Part shown: positions 8,412 to 16,970 of the stretch, one piece after another | How positions within the stretch are numbered: the stretch's first letter is position 1 | Layout of the letters: every line of letters begins with the position of its first letter | Source: Leucobacter sp. OLIS6 | GTDB taxonomy: Bacteria; Actinomycetota; Actinomycetes; Actinomycetales; Microbacteriaceae | Assembly: GCF_002752355.1 (NCBI RefSeq) | Contig: NZ_MRAV01000010.1 | Location: 1 to 64,000, forward strand | DNA length: 64,000 nt | Direction: 5' to 3' | Program-made: the position numbers and the translations under genes | The notes under the pieces: generated by a model | Seen by the model: the letters and a program-made list of their open reading frames with translations, nothing else | What the model was told of the DNA's origin: nothing | Database searches by the model: none

Positions 8412-8648
8412 ATGGCAGCAGTGTGCCAGGTGACCGGCGCCGTTCCCGGCTTCGGTCACAACATTTCGCACTCGCACCGTCGTACCAAGCGCCGGTTCGA
8501 TCCGAACATCCAGAAGAAGACCTACTTCGTGCCCTCGCTGGGCCGCAAGGTGACGCTCACCCTGTCCGCCAAGGGCATCAAGGTGATCGACGCTCGTGGC
8601 ATCGAGGCCGTCGTTGCTGATCTGCAGAAGCGTGGGGTGAAGCTCTAA
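8412..8648 (+). CDS. rpmB: 50S ribosomal protein L28
   Basis: This 78-residue L28 begins [29 protein letters not shown]. It retains only one cysteine, so it is the zinc-independent (C-minus) form without the CxxC pairs. I start it at the ATG at 8412 after GAGAGGAAC; the open frame upstream is leader. It is the first gene of rpmB-rpmG-rpsN, with its stop overlapping the rpmG start (TAATG). In many actinobacteria such cysteine-free sets are Zur-controlled backups. No zinc-box is visible here, so this may be the main copy. Confidence 0.95.
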   Translation: MAAVCQVTGAVPGFGHNISHSHRRTKRRFDPNIQKKTYFVPSLGRKVTLTLSAKGIKVIDARGIEAVVADLQKRGVKL

Positions 8649-8815
8649 TGGCAAAAGATAAGGACGTCCGTCCGATCATCAAGCTCCGTTCGACGGCTGG
8701 CACCGGGTTCACCTACGTGACCCGCAAGAACCGTCGCAACACCCCCGACCGTCTCGTGCTCAAGAAGTACGATCCGGTGGTTCGCAAGCACGTCGAGTTC
8801 CGAGAGGAGCGTTAA
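8648..8815 (+). CDS. rpmG: 50S ribosomal protein L33
   Basis: This 55-residue L33 begins [20 protein letters not shown] and ends HVEFREER, in agreement with the bacterial family (about 50-56 residues). It has no cysteines at all and is therefore the zinc-free form. The ATG overlaps the last base of the rpmB stop, and rpsN starts 3 bp after its own stop, so the three genes are one translationally coupled unit. Confidence 0.95.
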   Translation: MAKDKDVRPIIKLRSTAGTGFTYVTRKNRRNTPDRLVLKKYDPVVRKHVEFREER

Positions 8816-8817
8816 TC

Positions 8818-9123
8818 ATGGCCAAGAAGAGCATGATTGCGAAGAACAAGCAGCGCCAGGCGATCGTCAACCGCTACGCGGAGAAGCGCGCCGAGCTGAA
8901 GAAGGCCCTCGTGGACCCGAACGGGACCGACGAGAGCCGCGAGGCCGCTCGCGTGGGCCTGCAGAAGCTGCCCCGCAACGCTTCGCCGGTGCGCGTGCGC
9001 AGCCGCGACGTCATCGACGGCCGCCCCCGCGGCGTCCTGTCGAAGTACGGCGTCTCGCGTGTCCGCTTCCGCGACATGGCGCACCGCGGCGAGCTGCCCG
9101 GCATCACCAAGTCGAGCTGGTAA
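8818..9123 (+). CDS. rpsN: 30S ribosomal protein S14, long zinc-free form
   Basis: This 101-residue S14 is of the long type, as in E. coli, rather than the 61-residue zinc-binding short type. [17 protein letters not shown] opens it, and [33 protein letters not shown] is the conserved C-terminal half, with no CxxC motif. The GAGAGGAG upstream lies at the end of rpmG. It is the last gene of the operon and is followed by a strong terminator. Confidence 0.95.
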   Translation: MAKKSMIAKNKQRQAIVNRYAEKRAELKKALVDPNGTDESREAARVGLQKLPRNASPVRVRSRDVIDGRPRGVLSKYGVSRVRFRDMAHRGELPGITKSSW

Positions 9124-9138
9124 GCACCCGCTTCTGAC

Positions 9139-9174
9139 CGAAGGGCCCGGATCCGAGAGGATCCGGGCCCTTCG
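9139..9174 (+). terminator. Strong hairpin terminator after rpsN
   Basis: A perfect 16-bp stem (9139-9154 with 9159-9174, core GGGCCCGGATCC) has a GAGA tetraloop and is followed by a weak T-rich tract, 15 bp after the rpsN stop. Confidence 0.85.
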
Positions 9175-9311
9175 TCGTTCTCGGACGCCGCAGAGCCGGC
9201 GCGCGACCCGATCGATCGTTCCCGTTCGACCGCGCCGGCTTCTCGAACCCACGTAGAAACCGGGGAGGACCGGATCGCGGGACCGCGCGCGATACTGCAT
9301 TTCCGATTCCG

Positions 9312-9346
9312 CAGTGCTGAAGCGGAGCAGTCCGGTGCTGAGCCGC
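9312..9346 (+). promoter_or_regulatory. Direct-repeat motif upstream of the CWB2 gene
   Basis: CAGTGCTGAAGCGGA at 9312-9326 is followed 20-21 bases later by the similar CGGTGCTGAGCCGCG. Near-identical copies lie at 13208-13222 (CGGTACTGAAGCGGC) and 42032-42046 (CAGTGCTGGAGCGGA), each within about 220 bp upstream of a secreted envelope protein. The remaining space from 9175 to 9420 shows an AT-rich stretch, GGCATATATCTCATCTATG, likely to include the promoter. Function is inferred. Confidence 0.35.
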
Positions 9347-9420
9347 GCGACCCCCGACGAGACTTGGGGCATATATCTCATCTATGTGTCCGCGCGGCGT
9401 AGGCCCGAGCCCCAGGAATA

Positions 9421-10866
9421 TTGGAACGTCTCTTGCAACTCAAAAGTTTCTTCAGCATCGCGCTCGCCGTCGGAATGCTCTCCACCACCGCATCGGCGAC
9501 GGCGAACGCCGACGACGGCACCGTACCCCAGCAGTCCGAGGGTGTGGCGCGGTCCAGCGCGGCGGTCGACAACGGTGCCCTCCTCGCGTTCGAGCGCTTC
9601 TATAACGCTGACGGGACGCCGGGCGGCAGCATCGTTCCCGGCAGCGTCTTCTACTTCCAGTTCTCGGCGACCAACACCTCCAACCGGCCCGTCGTGCTGG
9701 AGGACATCGTCTCCAAGGTGTGGACCGCGACCAACCCGAACCACGCAGCGGGGCTCCCCTCCGACTACTGCGACCAGTGGATCGAACGGAAGGATTCCGG
9801 CGCCCAGCGCCAGAAGTTCCCGGTGGAGGTCGCCCCCGGGCAGACCATCACGGGGATCCTCGACAACGCCACCTACACGTTCCAGGCGCAGGCGCCCAAC
9901 GAGTGCCGTGGCATGCAGCTCTACTTCAACGCCGGAGTGAAGATGAAGCAGACCGACCCTCAGTGGAAGCGCCTCGGCGGTCAGGACCGCTTCGAGACCG
10001 CGGTGCGCGTCTCCCAGGAGCACTTCCCCGGCGGCGCGAAGTCCGTGGTGCTGGCCCGCTACGACGTCGCCGCCGACGCGCTGTCGGCCGCGCCGCTCGC
10101 GGTGCAGAAGAGCGCCCCCGTGCTGCTCACCCAGACGGCTCGCCTCAGCCCTGTCACGAAGGCCGAGATCAAGCGCCTGAAGCCCGAGCGGGTCTACATC
10201 GCCGGTGGAGCAGGTGCCGTGAGCAACGGAGTCGCCAACGAGATCCGCGACCTCGGATACCGGGTGACCCGCCTCGGCGGGCAGGACCGCTACGAGACCT
10301 CGATCCGCATCGCCGAGCACGGCTGGGGCCAGTCTGGTTCGGACTCGGTGTTCATCGCGACCGGACGGGACTTCCCCGACGCGCTGTCAGCGAGCGCCGC
10401 GGCGGGCGCCAACAACGCTCCCGTGCTGCTGGTCGACGGACTGGCGCGCTCGATCCGCGCCGATGTCCGAGGCCAGCTGCTCGAACTCGACCCGAAGAAC
10501 ATCAACATCGCCGGCGGCACGGGCGTCGTCACCGCGCAGGTCGCGAACGGCCTCAGCAGCTACGGCACGGTGAAACGCTATGCGGGTGCCACCCGCTACG
10601 AGACCTCCGCAGCGATCGGCAAGCAGTGGCACACGGCGAACGGAACCGTCTACCTCGCCACCGGCGCGAACTTCGCGGACGCGTTGGCGGGTGCGGCGGT
10701 CGCCGGATCGAAGAAGGCTCCGGTGCTGCTCTCGCAGCAGAACTGCATCCCCGATGCGGTCCACTCGCTGATCACCGGGACGATCAAGCCGCAGATGGGG
10801 TACGTGCTCGGCGGTACCGGCGTGCTGACGGATCGCGTGCTGAACCAGCGCCCGTCCTGCTACTAG
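9421..10866 (+). CDS. Secreted cell wall-binding protein with three CWB2 repeats
   Basis: This 481-residue exported protein has a Sec signal peptide at 1-30 (hydrophobic core FFSIALAVGML, cleavage near ATANA), then a beta-rich domain at about 40-180 with two cysteines (SDYCDQW and NECRG) that could pair. Three CWB2 repeats begin near residues 182 (RLGGQDRFETA), 282 (RLGGQDRYETS) and 384 (RYAGATRYETS); each contains the APVLL and AGG core strands. CWB2 repeats bind anionic wall polymers non-covalently in clostridia and actinobacteria. The start is TTG at 9421, inferred because the signal peptide begins there. A terminator at 10876 isolates it as a single-gene unit next to the SipW genes. Confidence 0.85.
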   Translation: MERLLQLKSFFSIALAVGMLSTTASATANADDGTVPQQSEGVARSSAAVDNGALLAFERFYNADGTPGGSIVPGSVFYFQFSATNTSNRPVVLEDIVSKVWTATNPNHAAGLPSDYCDQWIERKDSGAQRQKFPVEVAPGQTITGILDNATYTFQAQAPNECRGMQLYFNAGVKMKQTDPQWKRLGGQDRFETAVRVSQEHFPGGAKSVVLARYDVAADALSAAPLAVQKSAPVLLTQTARLSPVTKAEIKRLKPERVYIAGGAGAVSNGVANEIRDLGYRVTRLGGQDRYETSIRIAEHGWGQSGSDSVFIATGRDFPDALSASAAAGANNAPVLLVDGLARSIRADVRGQLLELDPKNINIAGGTGVVTAQVANGLSSYGTVKRYAGATRYETSAAIGKQWHTANGTVYLATGANFADALAGAAVAGSKKAPVLLSQQNCIPDAVHSLITGTIKPQMGYVLGGTGVLTDRVLNQRPSCY

Positions 10867-10875
10867 CCCCACCGA

Positions 10876-10907
10876 GCCGAGGGGCGGGAGCGATCCCGCC
10901 CCTCGGC
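10876..10907 (+). terminator. Hairpin terminator after the CWB2 gene
   Basis: A perfect 14-bp stem (10876-10889 with 10894-10907, GCCGAGGGGCGGGA) with a GCGA loop is followed by TTTCTCG, 9 bp after the stop codon. Confidence 0.85.
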
Positions 10908-10970
10908 TTTCTCGAACCCCGATCGCAACACCACCCCGACCTTCCACTCTGCATCGAAAGGACCCCCGCC

Positions 10971-11789
10971 ATGCAGTTGCTCGACCGCTTCTCGCGCGGG
11001 TCCGCCCGTCGCGTCAGCTCGACGAAATGGTTCGATACGCCGTGGCGGATCGCCGGACGCGCGATCGCCTCGGCCCTCATCGCGGTGGTGGTCATCGTGA
11101 TCCTCGCGCTCGCGGTGGTTCCGCGCCTCCTCGGCGGGGACTCCCTCACCGTGCTCACCGGCTCCATGGAGCCGACGTTCTCCCCGGGCGACGTCGTGGT
11201 CGTGAAGGGGGTCGACAAGGACGCGGTATGCACCGATATCCCGGTCGGCGCCGTCGTCACCTACTTCCCGAAGCCCGACGACCCCGACCTGATCACCCAC
11301 CGCGTGGTCGGGAAGACGATCGGCACGTTCGATGACGGCACCCGCTGTCGGCTCATCACCCAGGGCGACGCCAACTCGGCTGTCGATGCCCCGGTCTCGC
11401 CCGCTCAGGTGCGCGGCACCCTGCTCTTCGGCGTGCCGAAGCTCGGGTGGGCGCGCCAGTGGGTCGGCGACAACATGCCGATCGTGCTCACCGGTGCCGC
11501 GGTCGTACTCATCGGCTGGGGCCTGTGGGGCGCGTTCCGTCGCCCCAAACAGACCATCGTCTCCGTGCCCCGTCCCCAGGGCGTGCCGAACCCGGAGGGC
11601 GCCGCTCCGACTGCCCCGGCAGCGGCGCCGCAGCGCAGCGAGAACGAAGCGCGCGAGCTCGAACTCCGGGAGCGCGAGCTGCAGATCCGAGAGCGCGAGA
11701 TCGAACTGCGCGAGCGGGAACTCGCCTTCGTGATGAGCGGTTCCGGCGAGCAGCCGGGCGACGGGACCGACGACGGGATCCCGCGGTGA
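10971..11789 (+). CDS. sipW: SipW-type signal peptidase I with C-terminal coiled coil
   Basis: This 272-residue membrane protease cleaves signal peptides at the outer face of the membrane. Ser65 in LTGSMEPTFSPGD is the nucleophile. The general base position is His110 (LITHRVV) instead of the usual Lys, which places it in the ER/archaeal/SipW branch rather than the LepB branch. A membrane span at 31-50 and a second at about 169-190 bracket the catalytic domain. The C-terminal region (about 222-252) is an unusual Glu/Arg heptad-like run (RERELQIREREIELRE) that should form a cytoplasmic coiled coil. The ATG at 10971 follows GAAAGGACC. Three proteins with SipW-type signals are encoded 5-7 kb downstream and are its likely substrates. 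It overlaps the next gene by 4 bp. Confidence 0.88.
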   Translation: MQLLDRFSRGSARRVSSTKWFDTPWRIAGRAIASALIAVVVIVILALAVVPRLLGGDSLTVLTGSMEPTFSPGDVVVVKGVDKDAVCTDIPVGAVVTYFPKPDDPDLITHRVVGKTIGTFDDGTRCRLITQGDANSAVDAPVSPAQVRGTLLFGVPKLGWARQWVGDNMPIVLTGAAVVLIGWGLWGAFRRPKQTIVSVPRPQGVPNPEGAAPTAPAAAPQRSENEARELELRERELQIREREIELRERELAFVMSGSGEQPGDGTDDGIPR

Positions 11790-12706
11790 GCGCGCAGACC
11801 GCCGCCCCGCTTACTGCGGCCGGCATCGATCGGATCATCGAGGAATCGGGCGCGGCACTGTCCCGCAGGGGCAGGTTCGTCGCCGCGATCCTCTCGCTCG
11901 CCCTGCTGCTCCTCGTCGGCGCGGCGCTCCTCGCGGCGGATGCCGTACCCGTGACGGGAGCGCGCAGCGCGTCGGTCGAGGACGCGGCCGGTGCCGCGAC
12001 GGTCTCGAGTGGTGCAGCGGAATCCGCGGGCCCGGTGACCGCGAGGTGGGACGCCTCTCCCGCGCGACTGAGCTGGAGCGATGGCGCACCGGCCCGGGCG
12101 GAGAGCGTGTTCTCCGGCGAACTGGGCGACGCCGTCGACGGCGGTGGGGAGCGCCTGCTGGGCCTTGTGAACACCGGCCCCGGCGACGGGATCCTGCGGG
12201 TCACGGTCGAGCCCGCGGCCGCCGCGCTCGACGCGACCGCCCTCGCCGGTGTCGCGCTCTCCTGGAACGTCGACGGCGTGCGCGGGAGCCAGCCGCTCTC
12301 CGCACTGATGGCCGAAGGTACTCCGCACATCGCCGAGATCGCCGTCGCTCGCGGAGACGAAGTGCAGATCTCGATGGAACTGACGACCCTTCCGGGATCG
12401 GAACGGGACGTTCGCGCCGCGGACCCCGACACGATGGTGAGCTTCGCGCTCGACGCCGAGATGCGAGGCGCGCCGACGGCGGAGAGTGCCGCGAGCGTGC
12501 CCTGGTGGATCCCGGCCGCGATCGCGCTGGGACTGCTGCTCGGCCTCCTGGTCTGGGGCCTGGTCGCAGTGTCGCGCAGGAGCCGGCACTGCCGTGCCTG
12601 CGGGCGGGACTTCGACCGACGGGATCGCCGGATGCGAGTGAGCGAGACGGGCCGGGGCAGCTGGATGCTCTGCTCGGACTGCTTCGCCCGGGGCGGTCGG
12701 GACTAG
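11786..12706 (+). CDS. Two-span membrane protein with extracellular beta domain and cytoplasmic CxxC/CxxC motif
   Basis: I do not recognise a named family for this 306-residue protein. It has a hydrophobic span at about 31-52, a roughly 185-residue domain rich in short strands (ARWDASPARLSW, GLVNTGPGDGILRVTV), a second span at about 240-263, and a basic tail carrying Cys269, Cys272, Cys296 and Cys299 in a CRAC...CSDC arrangement that should bind zinc. By the positive-inside rule the middle domain is outside and the zinc ribbon inside. It starts at a GTG overlapping the signal peptidase stop by 4 bp, so the two are made together. A partner, chaperone or signal-transducing role in surface-protein secretion is plausible but unproven. 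Confidence 0.65.
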   Translation: MSAQTAAPLTAAGIDRIIEESGAALSRRGRFVAAILSLALLLLVGAALLAADAVPVTGARSASVEDAAGAATVSSGAAESAGPVTARWDASPARLSWSDGAPARAESVFSGELGDAVDGGGERLLGLVNTGPGDGILRVTVEPAAAALDATALAGVALSWNVDGVRGSQPLSALMAEGTPHIAEIAVARGDEVQISMELTTLPGSERDVRAADPDTMVSFALDAEMRGAPTAESAASVPWWIPAAIALGLLLGLLVWGLVAVSRRSRHCRACGRDFDRRDRRMRVSETGRGSWMLCSDCFARGGRD

Positions 12707-12793
12707 CCGACGGCATTGCCGGGTCCGGCGGACAGCCTCGTCCGGGGCGCGTCGCGGATCCTGGGCCGCGGTGGCCGTGAGGTCCCGCATCTC

Positions 12794-12892
12794 CTGCGTG
12801 CATACGCAGGGGAGCGCCCCCTGGGTCGCTACCAGCGGCGAGGAGTCCGGCAGTGGATGATCCTCGGCGCTGGTGGCGACCCAGAGGGCGCT
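12794..12892. repeat. Long imperfect inverted repeat (about 31-bp stem) in a 716-bp intergenic region
   Basis: Bases 12813-12837 pair with 12868-12892 at 23 of 25 positions, with both exceptions G-U compatible in RNA. Six more base pairs extend inward (12839-12844 with 12861-12866), leaving a 16-base loop. A separate small palindrome, CTGCGTGCATACGCAG, sits just before it at 12794-12809. No T tract follows. It is too large for a routine terminator, and a mobile palindromic element or a structured RNA is possible. The rest of the gap 12707-13422 holds the 13208 motif and no credible gene. Confidence 0.65.
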
Positions 12893-13207
12893 ATTAGGGG
12901 GAGAGCGCCGGCGAGGCAGGTTATTCACCCGGGGGACCCTCAGAGATTCCGGCCGCTCATGAATATGATCTCAGCGAGTTCGCCCGAGAAGCGGAGAAGG
13001 ATCGCTTTTGCGTGGTCTCCGAGGCGTTTTCCGTGGTGTTTCGGAGCGGTGCGCGGCTAGTGCGCGCTCGACTCGGTGGAGGTCCTCCGTGGAGTGCGTG
13101 CCGCTCCGGCGATCCCGCGCGTGATTCGCAGCTCCGCGATGCTGCAGAGGCGTTGGAAACACTGGGATCGGCGAGTGCCTGCGAGTGCTGATCCGAGCGT
13201 TCGGATC

Positions 13208-13248
13208 CGGTACTGAAGCGGCCCTACGCGGAACCGCGCCTGAGCTAC
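13208..13248 (+). promoter_or_regulatory. Candidate regulator motif upstream of the beta-helix exoprotein gene
   Basis: CGGTACTGAAGCGGC at 13208-13222 matches the motif ahead of the CWB2 gene, and a weaker copy, GCTACTGAACGGC, lies 35 bp downstream. A shared TTGGCATAT-like stretch follows (13283-13291; TTGGGGCATAT upstream of the CWB2 gene), which may mark a common promoter type. The role is inferred from position and similarity. Confidence 0.3.
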
Positions 13249-13422
13249 TGAACGGCCGCGCGGTTCGCCGCGGAAACACTGAGTTGGCATATCCGCAGCA
13301 CCGCAGACCGGGGCGTCCGATTCGGAGTATCGCGCTATTCCCTCGGAGCGGGAATCCGCGAATCTACTGTTGAATTCGCAGACATTATGCGTGAGCGGAA
13401 TCAAGAAATTGGGGCGGTAGAG

Positions 13423-16266
13423 ATGGTAGCCAAGCACCGAGCGAAGCGCCTGCGGGGCATGGCCTCGCGGTTCGCATCAGGAACGCCTCGTTCGCGGGGA
13501 CGGATCGCTGCGGCCATCGCGGCGGTGTTCGCACTCGCGGCGGCGCCGCTCATCGTCTCGACTGTCGCTCAGGCGGTGAACTACACGTTCACGATCGACT
13601 CGCTCGATGCCTCGACGAACGCGAACAACACCCGGGACGCGAACCCGGGCGACGGCGTGTGCCGCACGGCCGCCGGTACCTGCACCATGCGCGCCGCGCT
13701 CGAGGAGTCGAACGCGCTCAAGGCGCCGAAGGGCGCAGTGCTGATCACGGTCGCCGACGGCTTCACCGGCAACATCAGCGCCACCGATGGAGCAGGGCGT
13801 ATGAACACCGCACGTGTCTCGAACCAGGACGCCGGCGCCCACTTCGAGATCACCGCGCCGGTGACGATCGACCTGAAGAACCAGGTCACCATGCAGACCG
13901 CCACTGACACCGGATCGACCGCGTTCCACATCAACGGTCCCGACGTCGAGTTCCGCAACATGTCCTACGTGCTGTCGGGTGAGAGCTCCTTCGTGGTCGG
14001 TCCGCAGGCCAACGGTTTCGTGATCGACGGCGGCGAGACCTCGACCGACCGCGACTACTACCCCGAGCGCTTCATGGTGATCCGCGAGGGCGCCAAGAAC
14101 ATCACCGTCCAGAACTACCGGATCCAGGGCTTCTACCACGCCGCGAACGCGACGGGCATCTTCTACTTCAACGCGCAGAACAACACGCCCATCGAGAACT
14201 TCACGGTCGACAACGTGCAGCTCACCTACCCGACCGCCACCACCTGCAACTCGTCGAACGGCTCCGGCTGCCAGACCGATGTCACGCAGTTCAATCCGCG
14301 TACGCAGAACGTGGTGATCGACGGCTTCGCGTTCAAGAACTCCTCGGTCTCGAACCTGACCTCGCGCGCCGGCTTCCCCTTCTCGAACGGGACCGCGGCG
14401 ACGAGCGTACGGGCGTCGAACATCGACATCTCGAGCAACAGCTTCATCAACATGGCGGGTGCCGGAACCGGTGTGAACAACGCGTTCATCAGCCTGCCCT
14501 TCGGCCCCATGGCCGGAACGAACCGCGTCGAGGACAACACGATCACCCGGGCGAGCTCCGGTCAGACCTTCGGGCTCTCGTGGAACGGCAACACCACGAG
14601 CGGCAGCGCCGGTGACCTGAGCATCGCGGGCAACTACTTCGACGGCTACTCGGGAACTTCGGTCTACCTCAGCAACACGGGCGACGTGAACGTCGAGCGC
14701 AACACCTTCGGCTCGCGCAGCGCCAGCCAGGCCCGTCCGGCGACCGCCGAGGAGACGCGCGACGGCACCACGTCGCTGCTCGACAACGCGAACAACGCCA
14801 ACGGCCGGGTCAACACCTGGTTCCCCTCGGCGAACGCGCAGGTGCTCACCACCGATGCGCCGCAGGGCACCGTCGAAGCGGTCTCGCCGCTCGCCGACGA
14901 CGTGCCGGTCTGCATCGCGACCGTCGACGTGCAGGCGCCGACCGCAACCCCGCTGCCCGCGAGCGTCGTCGACCTCGACGTCTACTGGACGGGCGATCGC
15001 ACCGCCGAGGTGCACCTCGGCCGCGTCGAGAAGCTGAGCGGCTCCACGGCGACGGTGCAGCTCGCGCTGCCCGTCGGCCCGCAGAAGTTCCCCACGACCG
15101 TGGTCGGGGGCACCCAGGACGTGACCATCGTGAACGAGGACACCGGCGTGGCCGGGGGCTACATCCGCCTGCAGACCATCGGTGCCGACTCCGGCCAGTC
15201 GTCGCAGTACTCCCGAATCGTGGGCTTCAGCGGCAACTGCCGCCCGGAGCTCACCATCAACCAGGCCGACACCCAGAACGACCCGACCCTGGCCCGCGAC
15301 CTCCACTACACCGTGAAGTCGTCGCTGCCCCTGGACCCCGAGACCGTGACCACCGAGACGATCGGCGCGACCGCCGCGGCGACCGCTCAGACCATCGACG
15401 CGGCCCGGATCAACCCCCGCGCGGTCTCGGTCGAAGCCGTGGCCGGCACCTCGAACCGCGAGTTCGACGTGGTGGTGCGCGCCGACGACTCGGCCGTGGT
15501 GACCGCGGCGATCGCCGCGGGCAAGGTGACGAGCCTGGGCGGGCTCACGAACCGCGGCCCGGCGACCAACACCGATGCGAAGATCACCTTCACCAACCCG
15601 ATCTCGCTGCGGCCCGAGTCGTTCACGCTCGTGACCGGCGAGCCCGACGGCAAGGAGTACGGCTTCCAGCTCGCAGCCGGTGCGCCCACGCCGACCGCGG
15701 ACCTGGCGTTCACGTCGAGCCTCGACGCGGCCGGCAGCGAGCACGGCGTCAAGCTCTCCACCTCGAGCCCGACGATCCCCGCGGGCAAGACCGCTTCGCA
15801 GGACATCCGGGTGACGGCCAGCGAGGGCAACGTGGCGGCGAACACCGCGGTGCTGGTCAACCACTCGGTGCGATCCGACGACCCCAATTACGACCGGCTC
15901 GTCGTGCGCTCGCTCGACGTGAAGCTCTTCTCGACCGATCCCTCGATCCAGATCACCAAGCGCGCGTTCGTGGACGTGGCCGACACCTCCTCGCCGGAGC
16001 GGATCATGGCGACCGGGACCGAAGCGCTCAGCGGCACGCGACTCACGGACGGCCAGTCGGTCTGCTTCGTCTACACCGTGACCAACATTTCGGCGGACGA
16101 CTGGGCGACCGTGCTCACCGACGTCACCGTCACCGACTCCGACACCCGCCTCGGCACCGATGGCGTCATCGGCCGGGTGCCCGAGCTGAAGATCGGCGCG
16201 TCCACGCAGCTCTCGTCCTGCGGCGCACTGATCCCGGTCGACACCACCGTCGGCGGTGCGGCGTGA
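13423..16266 (+). CDS. Secreted CSLREA-domain, beta-helix surface protein
   Basis: This 947-residue exoprotein has a signal peptide with a long basic n-region (hydrophobic core about 29-45, cleavage after AQA51). A CSLREA-like domain at 56-99 (FTIDSLDASTN... GDGVCRTAAGTCTMRAALEESNAL) has its usual cysteines. Right-handed parallel beta-helix sequence covers about 110-480, with alternating IDGG, NITVQNY and DISSNSF turns. Two to three beta-sandwich domains follow, the last resembling a DUF11-like repeat (FVYTVTNISADDW). It has no LPXTG or lipid anchor. I prefer the ATG at 13423, preceded by GGGGCGG; ATG 13387 is in frame but has no ribosome site. The stop overlaps the next gene by 4 bp, tying it to the SipW-dependent proteins. 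Confidence 0.8.
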   Translation: MVAKHRAKRLRGMASRFASGTPRSRGRIAAAIAAVFALAAAPLIVSTVAQAVNYTFTIDSLDASTNANNTRDANPGDGVCRTAAGTCTMRAALEESNALKAPKGAVLITVADGFTGNISATDGAGRMNTARVSNQDAGAHFEITAPVTIDLKNQVTMQTATDTGSTAFHINGPDVEFRNMSYVLSGESSFVVGPQANGFVIDGGETSTDRDYYPERFMVIREGAKNITVQNYRIQGFYHAANATGIFYFNAQNNTPIENFTVDNVQLTYPTATTCNSSNGSGCQTDVTQFNPRTQNVVIDGFAFKNSSVSNLTSRAGFPFSNGTAATSVRASNIDISSNSFINMAGAGTGVNNAFISLPFGPMAGTNRVEDNTITRASSGQTFGLSWNGNTTSGSAGDLSIAGNYFDGYSGTSVYLSNTGDVNVERNTFGSRSASQARPATAEETRDGTTSLLDNANNANGRVNTWFPSANAQVLTTDAPQGTVEAVSPLADDVPVCIATVDVQAPTATPLPASVVDLDVYWTGDRTAEVHLGRVEKLSGSTATVQLALPVGPQKFPTTVVGGTQDVTIVNEDTGVAGGYIRLQTIGADSGQSSQYSRIVGFSGNCRPELTINQADTQNDPTLARDLHYTVKSSLPLDPETVTTETIGATAAATAQTIDAARINPRAVSVEAVAGTSNREFDVVVRADDSAVVTAAIAAGKVTSLGGLTNRGPATNTDAKITFTNPISLRPESFTLVTGEPDGKEYGFQLAAGAPTPTADLAFTSSLDAAGSEHGVKLSTSSPTIPAGKTASQDIRVTASEGNVAANTAVLVNHSVRSDDPNYDRLVVRSLDVKLFSTDPSIQITKRAFVDVADTSSPERIMATGTEALSGTRLTDGQSVCFVYTVTNISADDWATVLTDVTVTDSDTRLGTDGVIGRVPELKIGASTQLSSCGALIPVDTTVGGAA

Positions 16267-16970
16267 CCCTCGGGCGCGCGCTCGGCACGGCCAAGGAGCG
16301 CGCGCAGCGGCAGCTGCGACGGGTGCGGGGCGACCGCATGCTCGTCACAGGCATCGCGGTGCTGAGCGCCGGGATCCTGGCGGCCGGCGGGGCCGCGGCC
16401 TTCGCCCTCTGGCAGGCCCAGGACAGCGTGTCCGGCGGCCGGATCGTCGCCGGTGACCTGAACCTCACGGTCGGTACCGGCAAATGGCAGCAGGTCACGG
16501 CCGGCGTCGAGGCTCCGGCCTCTGGCCCGCTGGACGCCGATCCGGCACCGTTCGTGTCGATGCCCGGCGACACCGTCGAGATCGTCCTCCCCGTCACCAC
16601 CACGCTGCAGGGCGACAACCTCAACGCGCAGCTGCTGGTCGACGCGGGAGCGGCCGCGACGGCCGACATCGAGGCGGGCCGGATCACCGCGAGCTACCGG
16701 ATCGAGGACGCCGACGGCGTCCAGGCCGGCCCCGCCAGCGGCGAGGCCGAGCTCGGCGAACCCATCTCGGTCGCAGGACTCGAGAGCAGCTCGGCCGGAA
16801 GCACCGTCGGGTGGAACGTCGTGGTCACGGTCAACGTGATCGGCGACTACCGCTGGACGGCGGGCAAGCCCCTGCTCGACCTGTCCGCCTGGTCGGCGGA
16901 CGACATCGATCTCACCCTGCAGCAGGTGCGGTCGGGCGATGGATTCACTTCGGATAGGACAGCACGATGA
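16263..16970 (+). CDS. SipW-dependent (alternate signal peptide) surface protein A
   Basis: This 235-residue protein has the alternate-type signal peptide found on TasA/camelysin-like proteins: a hydrophobic stretch at about 27-48 ends in AAFALWQAQD, followed by VSGGRIVAGDLNLTVG, the hallmark of the mature N-terminus. The mature part is a beta-rich domain (PGDTVEIVLPVTTTLQGDNLNAQLLVD). Such proteins are cut by SipW-like peptidases and polymerise or coat fibres outside the cell in bacilli; that role is inferred here. The GTG start overlaps the beta-helix gene stop, and its own stop overlaps the next gene by 4 bp. Confidence 0.82.
   Translation: MTLGRALGTAKERAQRQLRRVRGDRMLVTGIAVLSAGILAAGGAAAFALWQAQDSVSGGRIVAGDLNLTVGTGKWQQVTAGVEAPASGPLDADPAPFVSMPGDTVEIVLPVTTTLQGDNLNAQLLVDAGAAATADIEAGRITASYRIEDADGVQAGPASGEAELGEPISVAGLESSSAGSTVGWNVVVTVNVIGDYRWTAGKPLLDLSAWSADDIDLTLQQVRSGDGFTSDRTAR

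Noticed and set aside
12813..12892. Integron attC site
   Set aside because: The hairpin lacks the GTTRRRY/RYYYAAC core ends, and there is no integrase or cassette array nearby.
12716..13060. A 114-codon frame in the large intergenic gap
   Set aside because: It runs through the long hairpin, has no ribosome site and its translation is basic and unlike any protein domain.
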